Source: Alligator mississippiensis
Lineage: Eukaryota; Chordata; Crocodylia; Alligatoridae
Direction: 5' to 3'
Assembly (NCBI RefSeq): GCF_030867095.1
Contig: NC_081831.1
Span: 52,079,716-52,143,715, forward strand
Length of the DNA stretch: 64,000 bases
A program made the translations under genes and the position numbers. The notes under the pieces are model-generated. The model was not told the DNA's origin. It made no database searches and saw only the letters and a list, made by a program, of their open reading frames with translations. Of the stretch, positions 1-10,877 are shown piece after piece. Positions within the stretch are counted from its first letter, which is position 1. Each line of letters begins with the position of its first letter.

Positions 1-885
1 AATAGACAGAATTGCATTTTTAAAAGGGGAGAAAATAAAAACAGCAGGCATTTAATTGTGGCTGATTTATTTTTATTCTTTTCAGAATTTATGACATAAA
101 TTTTAGGTTCTGAATGGGGTGGATTTTATTTCAATCTAGAAAATATATTTTAATCTGCCATCCTCAAATGTCTTAGCTTTTTGTGCACTGCATTTTCCTT
201 TGTTAAAAACAAAATGAATGATAAGTATGCAATGTTCTGGCCTCTCAGGAAAAAAAAAAAACATAGCCTTTTGGATATTTTCTTATAAAAAGCCTGAAGT
301 CACTCCATATCCACTAAAGTGTGTTATTCTTTCTTAATACAGATTGAATAGTTCTACTTTTATTGTGTTGAACAAGACCTTGTGCTTCAGGAGCTGTCTT
401 GTTGCAAAAATGCATCAGATTCTCTGGCTTTCTTCAGCATTTAAAAAAAAAAAGAGAGAAATAGAGCTAAGAGAAATCTTTTGGTGTGTGGGAAATCTTT
501 TTGGTGTCCTTGAAAAAAATCACTTCTGAGTCAACTGAAATAGTGAATTAATAGTGAATTTGGCAAAGCATTTCAGCCAAAAATATGAGGAAAAAAATGA
601 AGGCAAAATGAAATGTTCAATTTTTTTCATATTGAATCATTATTTCCATATGAAAAAATTGTAATCAAAACTTTTAAAATAATGCCCCCTTTCAAACACA
701 TCATCTTTTTTTTTTTCATCTTAGGGGAAGGGAAGGAAATATTTCAGTCAACCTGAAGTTATATCTTTTTCCTGATTGGTTTGCTTGGCTGGTAAAATGA
801 AAAGTCAGCTATTGTTCTCAGAGATCTCAGTAGAAAATTCTCCATCTATTTTACTGGGATTTTCTTATTGCAAGATAAACTACTT
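1..885. other. AT-rich unique sequence, no gene seen
   Basis: AT-rich with short A and T runs (for example A12 near 249-260). Only short ORFs without recognisable domains are present. I see no repeat, exon or RNA gene. Confidence 0.6.
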
Positions 886-1542
886 GGGCATGTCCACATG
901 AGTGTGCATGTGTGCTTTGCCATGTCTCAGGCTTTTGAGCCCAGGTTCTGGCCCCAGTGTCATGTATTCCACCCAGGGCAATTTTCCTGCACCAGAGCCT
1001 GCATGCAGGGGTGTTCCCCAGGGACACCTAAAAGTGGCACATATTTGTTTTCCTTGGGGAAATGCACATGTATTCTCATTTGGATGTGCCCCTTGAGTGC
1101 ATCCAGACATTCAGGCACATGCAGTTTGTGGTGCCACAAATCTCTTTGTGGTTCTACAAACCACATGTGTTGCACTTTAAACCATTCAGGGCACTGCTAG
1201 TTTGCAGTGTGGGGGCAAAATTTGCTACTGGTATTTCCAGGGATCATAAAAATCCCTGGAAAAAAAAGCAGTGCAAAGCATGTAAAAATAGTGTGAGCTA
1301 GGACAAATGCAGAGGTAAGGGAGCAAGCAGCCTAGGGCTGTCAGTTCCCCTGTCTCCACATGCTGTGGTGCCCCTGTGCTGAGGCACACTGTGCTCCAGC
1401 CTGACAGGCATGGAGCTGGGAGGACCTGGGCATGGCCCACAATGAAACGGGGTGTGCTGCAGCACAAAGTAGGAGCACAAATTTGTGCTGCTACTATTTG
1501 TGCCATTACAAGCTCAGTCCCCTGCTCATCTGGATGTGGCCC
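886..1542. mobile_element. Foldback MITE-like DNA element
   Basis: The left end (886-902, gggcatgtccacatgag) pairs with the reverse complement of 1525-1542 (ctcatctggatgtggccc). A second partial copy of the right end lies at 1075-1091. The interior is more GC-rich than its surroundings and contains a perfect 11 bp hairpin (1234-1244 with 1252-1262). This fits a non-autonomous cut-and-paste element with a foldback interior. No transposase is present, and no clear target duplication was found, so superfamily and exact ends are uncertain. Confidence 0.45.
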
Positions 1543-3299
1543 TTGATGTTATACCTGAGTTTCTGTACTGCTCTGACCCAGTCAAGGCATGGAGAACAAG
1601 TTAAGTATGGCAAAGCAGCATGGTGGAAGCACACAGTACTGCAGGCTACCTGTAGCTGCTGTTAACAGCTTCTAAAATTTAGAGCATCATCCTGGAATCT
1701 TTAAATTATACTAGAGCTGGTGCAGAAAAAAACTGAAACTCAAGGAACTGAGAATCAGCATTGTCATGACATTGGCCCTTTATCTATTCTCCACAGGCAA
1801 AATTCCTGGCCTTCAACAATGAAGACAGATAGGTAATTACAGAGCCTCGAGCCCCTCTAATTTCTCTCTTATATTCTACATTTCTCACATTGTTCATTTG
1901 AAATTCAGGAACTATGTTAACCTGAAAAATTGTGCCGAAAACCTTAAGACAAAACAACCAAAAAATGTAATTTCCATTGTTTCCATGAATGGCTGGATTT
2001 TGCTGCAGTGCTCCTACTGTCTTTAACAAGAGTTAAAGCTCACAGCATGTACGGTCCTTTAAATTTGTGCAACTGCCATCATGAAAAATTATATATACTT
2101 GGACAAGTGGTAAATTTTGCCTTCTGACAAATTCATGGAAAAATCTGCTTTTACTTGCAAATATTTGCAAAACGAGAATTGATGCCCTGGCACAGATATA
2201 TCTTGTTGGGTGCTATGACACTTTGAAGTTCTTTGATCATTTAATTTAGTTTGTCACGCTCAGGCCTGTTGGGCATGTAGATCAATTTATGAATCTGGCA
2301 AGCAGAGTTCTCTCTGGAATGAATGTATTACTTTCAAGGGTAGGGGAGAGTTGCATGGTCAGAACAAGAGGCCGGCAGTCACTAACAGAAAATATGCAAA
2401 AGTTTTGCAACAGAACTTAAAACTAGGATGTGATGCTGCTTTGAATGCAAACCTTGGAAAATGGGATTTGCACAGAGGTAAAATTCCTGCAAACTGAAAT
2501 ATTATGGTGTCTCTGTCTCACATCTCTGATCATAAAGATCTCAGTTCACCCTTGCTTATACTGAGTGCAGTACATTGCTGATTTAAATGGCTTATTCACA
2601 TGGTAAGGTGCTACTCAACATAAAATGAACACAGTAGTAAACCCATGGTCCTATCATCATCATCTGTCTAGTGAAGCTAAAGCTTTTTTTGTCCTGGTTT
2701 GTGGAAGAAGAGCCATAATGGTCTTTCCTTATCAAAAGGAGCTCTTTTAAATCTTCTAAAGGATGATCAGTCCCAACAAACAGAACTGCTGTGTAATGGA
2801 CAAACTTATTCAAGTAATGTAATCAATGTGTATAAGCCAGATTCAAGACATACCATGAAGGTAATGAGTTATACAATTAATCCTGTAATTATATAATAAA
2901 TTACAGGAGATTGTGGGAGTTATGTTTCCTACGTTTCCCCTCCAAGGTGCTGCCTTTGTTATAATGTGATATTATACAGTAATTTTGTGTATTTTATATA
3001 TTAAAATATAAATATTGGGAAAATATGTGTGCTTGAATCAGTGAGTTGTGAACCTTGGCATTTTCAGAGTCAAAAAGAAAAAGAATAACACATTATGTAG
3101 TCTTTATAACATCCTTAACTGTAAAGCTGATCATCGTGGTCCAGAACTTTAGAATTGCCTATCATATAGGCAAAGATAAACAACTAGTGTCTCATGAACT
3201 GGAAATTCGTCTGAAAGTCTAGCAATTAAAACAAACTACATGATATCTTGTGCAGAAGTAGAAGCATGTTTTTTCTACTCTCTTTCTATTCTTTCTTGG
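1543..3299. other. Unique AT-rich sequence
   Basis: No coding, RNA or repeat feature could be supported here. Only short ORFs lacking any family motif occur. Confidence 0.55.
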
Positions 3300-3393
3300 C
3301 CCCAGATACTCAGCTGGGGTCAACTGACTTAACTCCAGTGTCTTTAATGGAACTATGCCAATTTATACCTGCTGAGAATCTGGACCACAATCA
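3300..3393. repeat. Ancient palindromic amniote repeat remnant
   Basis: The left arm, beginning cccagatactcagctgg, pairs imperfectly with the right arm, which ends ctgctgagaatctggacc. The centre carries a decayed form of the 'tccattgacttcaatgga' palindrome. This layout recurs in reptile and bird genomes as an old palindromic interspersed repeat (knowledge from memory). It is heavily diverged. Confidence 0.45.
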
Positions 3394-5607
3394 TTAGTAG
3401 TTTTTGTTTTGTTTTGTTTTTCCTCTGGTTATTCAGTGACATACAGAACTGTGACAATTAGCAGAGTTGAGGTGTTAAGCTACAGGAAATGTCTCTATTC
3501 ACTGGTAGAAAATAGTGGTTTTGTTGTTGCTCTGAATAATTTAATTCTCAGTTTTTGTTTTCTGTTTCTTTTCCTTTTGGCATACACAAAAGGCAGCTTT
3601 CTCTTTCCGTAACAGAAATTGCTTTTCATTGTGGTGAAAGACTGACTTCGATGCTACATGCAAAGCAGAAGGATGCCTTCTGCAGAGAAAACATCTCAGT
3701 TGAAAATGGTTGCAGGGTCTAATTTATAAGAATGTCTCAATGTGACTAATTGCAATATGAGTGCTGAAGCTTATTATGTGCACTATAATGCTGAGTATCC
3801 TTGCTGAATATGACAACATATTTTCAATCATGGCAGTAATACCTCAAACCCTTTTCTCTTAGAATGACAGAAACATATGTTAGATGTTGCTTAAGAATAA
3901 GTAGCATGAATGTTTCTAAAATATGTAACTGCTAGAAAATTAATATGTACCTCTTTTTAAAATAGGTCAGCTTTTATGTGTGTATTTTAATGCTGGCCTT
4001 AATAAATTCACTTCCATTTTCCTTGTAATTTGTGTATAGTTTTAGCAGTGCCTTTTTGTAATACCCCTCATACCTTTCTCTGTGCACTTCTTCAGCCTCC
4101 TGGGAGAAGGGGTAACAGAATTCTCAGGGGAGAACTGAGATGCAGCTGGTTCCATTGTGCTGCCACTGCAGTTCAAATACTAATGAATATGTTTCCCAGG
4201 AGACATCAGCATGAATTAGGGGAAAAGGAGAAAATGAGAGAAAATTGCCAAAAAATGTCAGCTTGTCCTGTTGTTTTAGAATTAAACCTAAATACAAATA
4301 ACTGTAAGGCGTAACAATAGTAGGAAGTGTTGTGTTATGTTACTGGGTTTCAACAAAGTAACATTACTGATTTCAATACTTTGCTACTCTCTACTTTTTT
4401 CAATAAAACACTTGATCCTACAAAACTGCTGGGCATTTTCAATTCCCACTGGCTTCAATAGCTGCTCAGTGACTGTCAGGAATTCTTCCCAGTTCACAGG
4501 GTCTGACAATGAGTGTTGTATTCTATTATTGATTTAACACAAATCTTCCATTGGCTTCAGTGGGAGTTTCATGGTTGCAGAATGCATGTGTGTCCAGTTA
4601 TCTTCCAAATACATTTCTAACCTAGCTCCAATACTATATTTCACATATCTCTAACCATTAAGTGAACCTCATGAGGTATAGATATACAAGCTGTGGTGCG
4701 GGTGTTATATATTTTTGGAAAGGGCCTGGTTTTCCATATCTTTTTTCCATACTATATGGCTTAGGGAAATGGTCACACATGGAAGCAGGCATCTATTCCT
4801 CCCCTGCTGCAGTAATGGTCTGAGTAGAGGTACGGTTGGGAGGGGAGGAGATTGTCCTGTGTTCACAGAAATTGGGTCTCATAGCAGAGTTAATTTTTGT
4901 AATACCCTGAGTTCTTACAATTTTGTAAAACTTTAGTGACCAGTGCAGTGGGTTTAATAATAAAATGTCTCAGTACAAAATGAACAAAATGTTCATGTTC
5001 CATAGATTTCATATACAAGCAGGTTCTAGTCTGACAGACATCTTTAAATGTGTTAGGGCTGCAATAGAAAGACATGCAGTAGGTTAAATGAAAGACCGTG
5101 ATTGAGAATGGAGAAATGATTGAGCATGGGGGTTCACAGAATAGCGTTTTGCATCAGCAGCATCCTGAACAAAAATGCACACATTTAAAAATGACAGTCC
5201 TTGGAATCCAATTCATTTCAGATAAATTTCCAATCTTTTCAGATGAAAAGGTTTCTCATCTAAGACCTGAACTCAGCAGTCTTAACATTGAAAAGCAATA
5301 CATTATATTCACCTCTTGGAAAAGAAATTTGTCATGATATTTACAATCAGGGCTATAGAGATATAGCATGGTACATCCATGCTCCTCTGTTTCTTGGATG
5401 TGTCATGACCAAAATGCCTTTAATGGAGTTTCTGAAAAGCTGCCACCAAAGAACTTCTTAATTTTTTCTTATATTTAACATATTTTTAATATACTAATGA
5501 GATAGAGGATAGAGAATCAGCTGAAAGGCCTAAATTTCACCCTTTGTTTCATCCCCAGGAAAGCTGAAGGAGCCTAACATGACAGGAACTTCCTGTCACC
5601 TTAGGGA
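3394..5607. other. Unique sequence with one weak ancient-repeat remnant
   Basis: Around 4408-4485 (tgatcctacaaaactgctggg through actggcttcaatagctgctc) there is a weak match to another old 'cttcaatggg' palindromic repeat. Otherwise this is AT-rich sequence with no supported gene or RNA. Confidence 0.4.
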
Positions 5608-6762
5608 GCTTGTACACATGACGAGGGTTTAGTCCCCCTAAATTGAAATGGTGGGTTTTTAACTTGTGGGTTTTTAACTGTGACCCACCATTTCAATTTA
5701 GGTGTTTCTGTCACTGTGACAAAGCAGTGATGGCCCACTAGCAGCTCACTACTGCCCCTCCCTGCTGTGGGCAAACTTTGCTGGGGGAGTGGGGAGCAGT
5801 GAGGGGCCCACAATTTTTTTCCAGCAGAGCCTGTCCGTCTCCTGTGTGGCCCAGGGACAAGCTGCAGGGGGCCCTGGTCCTTCCCGCCATGGCAGTGGCA
5901 CCTCCCAAGTGGCACCCACCTGCTAGCAGCCAGCCCAGGTGGCGTTGGGGGCAGCTGCCATTGTGAAGGGAAGGACCGGGCCCCCTGCAGCTCAGGGGCT
6001 GGCAGCAGCTTGCCCCCTGGGTGTGTGAGAGGTGGTTTGGCTCTGCCAGAAGAAGAGGAAAAAAAGCCTCTCACCACTTTTTTTTTCCTCCTGGCAGAGC
6101 CTGCCCACACAAGCTGCCACCTGGCCATGCAGCCCCTGAGCTGTGGGGAGACCCGGTACTTCTCTCCAAGGTGATGACACCTCCCTGGCAGGATGCTACT
6201 GGGTGGATGCTGCCCCAGCTTGCAGGCCATACCTAGCCCAATCCAATGGTGCATGGAGCTCTGGAAGCCTGGACATGCTCAGGGAAGCTTGGGCTTGGCA
6301 AGCTTCCAGCACCCCATGCAGTCCTCATGGCCTTCTCATCACCTGGGACTGCTGAGGAATGGGCTGGCTTGCCTCTGGGCCAGTGTGGGAAGGCAGCAGG
6401 AGGGTGGCTGGGTGTGCTGGTGGCCAGAGAAGGTAGTGGGGATGGTGCACAGGGATCTGAAAGCCTGCTAAGCCTGAGCTTCACCAGGTGCACCCAGGCC
6501 TCCAGTGCCCTGTGCACTGTCCCCGTCGCCTTCTGCTGCTGCCAGACATGGAGTACATGATTTTTTTAAAATCCAGAATGGAACAATTTGCCCCGATCAG
6601 ACTAAAATGCATTGGAGGTGGTCTAGGTTGCCATGCTCAAATACATTTTTACACAAAAAAAGATTGTTCATTTGTACATGGTAATGCCATTATATTAGAC
6701 AAATAATGATTTCTCATCACTTTTTGTCACATGTACATGGCTCCACCATCATGTGTACAAGC
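5608..6762. mobile_element. GC-rich foldback DNA transposon, 1155 bp, non-autonomous
   Basis: The terminal inverted repeats are 5608-5623 (gcttgtacacatgacg) and 6747-6762 (reverse complement gcttgtacacatgatg). Just inside the left end is a perfect 20 bp inverted repeat (5637-5656 with 5683-5702). The interior (5700-6560) is strongly GC-rich against AT-rich flanks. It consists of alternating direct and inverted copies of a module containing gcagctcaggggc, so it can fold into large hairpins. Long open frames here (up to 217 codons) come from low stop density in GC-rich DNA and match no family I know. No target duplication was identified, so the superfamily is not assigned. Confidence 0.6.
5637..5702. 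repeat. Perfect 20 bp inverted repeat (hairpin)
   Basis: 5637-5656 is exactly complementary to 5683-5702, with a 26 nt loop. The loop contains two copies of gtgggtttttaact-type sequence. The hairpin sits inside the left end of the 5608-6762 element and is probably a sub-terminal part of it. Confidence 0.85.
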
Positions 6763-8024
6763 ATCCTTACAGAACTGGTCCCTAACATTATGCTTTACCA
6801 ATGTGGGGCTTAAACAAAAGAATCAGGATGGTTTCTCTCTGTGTCATCAGTTTTCTACCTACTTCCTTTTTTCATCAGAAAACTTCTCTCTTTATTCACT
6901 TTTCTTTCACATATATTACTACCTACTTTTTAATATCTTTTTTTTTTTTTCAATCCTAAAGTGCAAGAGATGCAGTTTGCATAAAGGAACTGGCATTTGG
7001 CTTTGCATTGTTTATACTGAGAAAGTGGAGAATGATACATTATACAGTGGCTTTGTGTAATTCCTAGATCCATTAGAGTACATATGCAGAATACTTTATT
7101 ACAGAATAAAAGTGATATATCAAGCTCAAAACATTTGCTGTGGATAAGCTTTCAAAAGTGAGGATGCTTGCTGAACATCATTAGTCTCGAAACCAGGCTT
7201 GAAAACTCACAAAAAACAGGCTTTGTCCTAAATTTTTCAAACATTATTAGTCAACTTGGGGTAGATTGCAAATACTAAAATTGACATGTCCAACCCAACT
7301 ACAGGTTTGGTTACAACTGACATAATGATGTAATCAAAGATACCCTTCATCTGAAAACATCTCTATTTTATTCTTTTTCATTTTATTGTTGTTCTAAGCA
7401 GCAGCAATGTCATTCAAGTGATACAGTAAAGTTCATGCATTATCCATGTCCTGCTGAAGAGTCAAATTGTTATCTCATTTGCCCATAAACCACATTAAAC
7501 TTCTAACTAGTTCTATTTTTATTTTATTTTATTCTACATAACCATCTTTAAATAAGTTAAACCCAACAAAAAGAGCCCCTCTTGCTTAGCAGTTTCAATT
7601 TTTATTGTTTTCAATGATAGTTAAGGATGCCTAGCACATCTCAGAATCACACTTGATTTTTCAGCCCATACCATCTTCCTAGAAATATGAAAAGACCCCT
7701 TTCACAGGAGCTCTGTAGCTTTTGTGCTTTCTGTGAATTCAGGGATACGTCAAGGTTCAAGGGGAAGGAATAGGAAAACATGCTTTTCTGTGGTAAGTTT
7801 CTAAAGGGTGCTTCAGATGTCTGCAAATTAGTTAATGCTCATGATACACATCATTGTTGATAGTAGCAAGAGCTATAACAACATCTGGATTCTCCCTAAC
7901 GTAATTAACAACTACTGCTGTGCATCTTACAACTGGATTTCATTAGACCTCAGAAATCAAGAACTGAATGGTTTTGGTGATTGCATAGCTGAGAAAACTG
8001 AGGAAATTCAGCTTTCAGAATATA
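6763..8024. other. Unique AT-rich sequence
   Basis: T-rich tracts (for example near 6940) and short ORFs only. No gene, RNA or repeat structure is supported. Confidence 0.5.
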
Positions 8025-8381
8025 CAGTAAAAGCTGTGTTATCCGGCACTTTACCAACTGGAATGCTCTATTAACTGACATCTGTCCCACTGTGGCACTT
8101 CTGGTTTCGCCACCATGAGCCAAGTCCCACTTCTTCCTCGTAGACCATGGCCTGGGGCAAAGCAGCCTGTGCAGGGCCCCCATCCCTGTCCCCCCGGCAC
8201 ACTGACACCAGAGAATGAAAACCCTGACACACCGGACATGTTGGGAGGGGTGGCAGCCCGAACAGGCAAAGATGCCTCCAACCCACTGGGCTCGAGATAA
8301 ATATAACTCTCAGATAACCAGCATATTTGATTAACCGGCACCCCCATTCCTCATGGATGCTGGATAACATAGCTTTTACTG
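8025..8381. mobile_element. Tigger-like (Tc1/mariner) MITE, 357 bp, TA target duplication
   Basis: Both ends carry cagtaaaagct(g/a)tgttatcc(g/a)gca in inverted orientation (about 22 of 24 matches). They are flanked by TA at 8023-8024 and 8382-8383. The cagtaaaa...ttatccggca terminus and TA duplication are typical of pogo/Tigger elements. The GC-richer interior has no transposase, so this is a non-autonomous copy. Confidence 0.82.
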
Positions 8382-9589
8382 TAGTATAGGTGATTCAACG
8401 GGTAGCAGGAAGAAGACGAACAAAGAATTGGGTATTGTTGTCATTAAGATTAAATACATTTGAGCAAATACTATAAGCAATTTGCACATTTTGATTGGTG
8501 TTACACATATTAACCTGGGACTTCTAGCAAAATTCCCACGGATTAGTTAAATGTTACTGCCTTCATTTCAATGTCAGTTGCTGAGCAGTTACATTCATGA
8601 AAAATTAGGTAGTTTTATAGTGGTGGTGGTGATGATGGTTATGTGAGCCTGCATGTCAATGACTTTTGTTGCTTGTTTTTTATGGTTGGTTGATCATTGA
8701 TTTTTGGGGGGGAGGGTTTTAGTGGAAAAATAGTAGAGATGTATGAAACTGTAAAACAGTAGAAATGTATTTGTTCCCATAAGTCTAAGGGGACTCAGAT
8801 TCACTTCTTAGTTCCTGGCCACCAATTCAGTGTTATAAGCAGGGATTCAGGTTTTCCATTTGCTGCAGAAAAAACACAGATATTGTCCTTTAATGGAGAA
8901 AAATACGAATGTCTCCCTTGAAAGAAATAACCATGGATTTCTCCTTTAAAGGAGAAAGAAGTGGGAAACCACAGGTTTCCCCTTACAGGCTGGCAAAATT
9001 CCAGCCTGGAAGGGGCTGCTTGTGGCTGGGGGAAGTGAGACGCAGAGGGTGTCATGTGAATGTGTGTGCACACATGCATGTGGCAGCTGGGCAGCTCCTG
9101 TAGCTCCGTCCAGGTAAGTCTATGAAGGCAAAGGGAAGAGGGGCCACAGGTGGTGCAATCTAGTTGAATTTTCTGTCAAAATGTAAAGCATGCACATATG
9201 ACCAGCTTAAGCCACAGGGGACTAAAAAAACCATGTTTAAAATGTACTACTTAGTACAAGAAAGATCCCCATTGGATTTGCAAATCTTTTTTTAAGGAAA
9301 GACACCTTTGTACAAGCCCACAGCATAGAAACATTTCCTCCAAATCCTTTGATAAGTTTATTTAAGAAAAAAAAAAAAAAGAAGGAAGTAAGGAATGGCA
9401 TACAGGGCTCTTACACAAGTTACATTTTTTGCACAACCTTGTCCCTGAAAGCACTCTACAGCCATTACATGACACACATTGATGGCTGTAGAGTGTATTT
9501 AAAATTGCTGATCACATGAAGATTTAACCCTTGATAAATAAGCTATTAGCTGAAGGTGCTTTAGAGCAGAGAGCCATAGGGAACTTCTA
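8382..9589. other. Unique sequence with isolated short palindromes
   Basis: It contains a perfect 20 nt palindrome at 8938-8957 (tttctcctttaaaggagaaa), next to gggaaaccacaggtttccc. A 14 bp perfect stem lies at 9452-9465 / 9482-9495 (cactctacagccat). An A14 run lies at 9367-9380. These may be MITE remnants, but I could not define their ends. Confidence 0.4.
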
Positions 9590-10190
9590 TTCAGGTTCCC
9601 TGCAGGTTAATTTTTTGCAGGCACCTTTCTGGGACTGTTTCAGAAAGGAGAGAGTGCAGTGGGGGAAGGGGGGTTAGAGGTGAAGGAAGGTACCCCTGCT
9701 GGGGTCTTGTGGGGGGATAGTCCTGGGCCCACCCCTTCCATTCCAATGGCAAAACCCAAAGCTGCATGCTGCCACTGTCAAGAGGATCAGGCAGGGGATT
9801 GGGGGAACAGAGTGCCCCTGTCTCATGGGCCCAGCTCGGCTTCCCCCAAGACCCAAGCCAGGGTACCTGGGGAGGACTGAAAGGTGGGGAGTTCCCTTCC
9901 CTCACCCCTGTCCAAGCCTGCCTGAACATCTTGACAGCGGCAGCATGCAGCTGCCAGCTGGGCTTTGTTGCAGCTGGAGCTGGGATGGAGGGGGCAGGGC
10001 TGGGGAGAAGCGGGGTTTGGCAACCTCCTGGGAGGCTGTTAGGGCATCCCCACCTGATGGCCAGGGCCCGTGAAGGCAGGCTTAAGACCCCCCCCCCCCC
10101 CCAAGCCAACAGGAAAATATCTGCTGGGTTCAGTGGTGCTGTAACTCATGGCACTTTACACAAAGTGCCATGAGTTAAAGTACCTCATGG
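9590..10190. mobile_element. GC-rich foldback repeat element
   Basis: A sharply GC-rich block in AT-rich surroundings. The interior arms around 9762-9798 and 9918-9956 are imperfect inverted repeats (shared core agctgcatgctgcc). The right side has a perfect 16 bp hairpin (10142-10157 with 10162-10177, taactcatggcacttt). A C15 run lies at 10088-10102. The build resembles the 5608-6762 element. Long open frames in it look like composition artefacts. True ends and target duplication were not found. Confidence 0.45.
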
Positions 10191-10434
10191 CAAAATAATA
10201 ATGCAAAAACTACAATGTTACCATTTGTTATGGTATTATTCCACAAGGCCAATAGAAATATATTCAAGACAATCCAGTGAATCAGGGAAAAGTATCAGTG
10301 TTCTGCTGTCCATCTAGTATCTATATCACCAGATGATGTTCTAGACAGTATAGACTAGATTCTGTTCCACTTATTAGACACATAGGCGGAGTTAGGTGCC
10401 TAAGTGCAATTGTATTAGATTCTGTTTCCTAATC

Positions 10435-10877
10435 AGGGTGAAGCTACACGTTACACTTAGATCATATTAAATTGGTGGAATGTTAAGCAGTGTTAATGTT
10501 AGAATGTGCTGTGAGTAGTTGCACATTAAGGGTTCATATTATTTATAGCCTACAGAGCTATAATTTGCCACGTGAAGGCTATAAGTCAGGACACCTGGGC
10601 TCTATGCTTCCTCTGAGTGGAGAGGGGAGCTGGGAATGATGGATACTGGGGTGCTGAGGAACTGCACATTGCTTGATTTATCTTGCAGACTGATGCAGGC
10701 TGAAGTTGCCCTAACAGGAGGTAGTTAGCACAGCCCAGAATTAACCTTTACGTGAAGTGGTATAACTTTGAGCTGTTCAGAGGGCCCTTCACAGGAGTTA
10801 ATGTGCTTTAATTTCAAGACATGCATATATGTTAGGTGTCCTTAATGTGGTCTACGTGTAACATGTAACTTCAGCCT
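10435..10877. mobile_element. MITE with agg(g/c)tgaag(c/t)taca terminal repeats
   Basis: The left end aggGtgaagCtacacgttac (10435 on) matches the reverse complement of the right end (aggCtgaagTtacatgttac, ending 10877). Its right half (about 10715-10877) is clearly homologous to 19980-20142, so the family has at least two copies in this window. No coding capacity is seen. Confidence 0.6.

Noticed and set aside
868..1200. 110-codon open frame
   Set aside because: Inside a foldback element; Cys/His-rich by chance, no zinc-finger spacing.
5601..6254. 217-codon open frame on the - strand
   Set aside because: It lies within GC-rich inverted modules of a DNA element, has biased Pro/Gly/Ser/Arg content and no domain, and overlapping frames are equally open.
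9591..10173. Open frames of 172 and 135 codons on opposite strands
   Set aside because: GC-rich foldback repeat; a C15 run lies inside one frame; composition explains the lack of stops.
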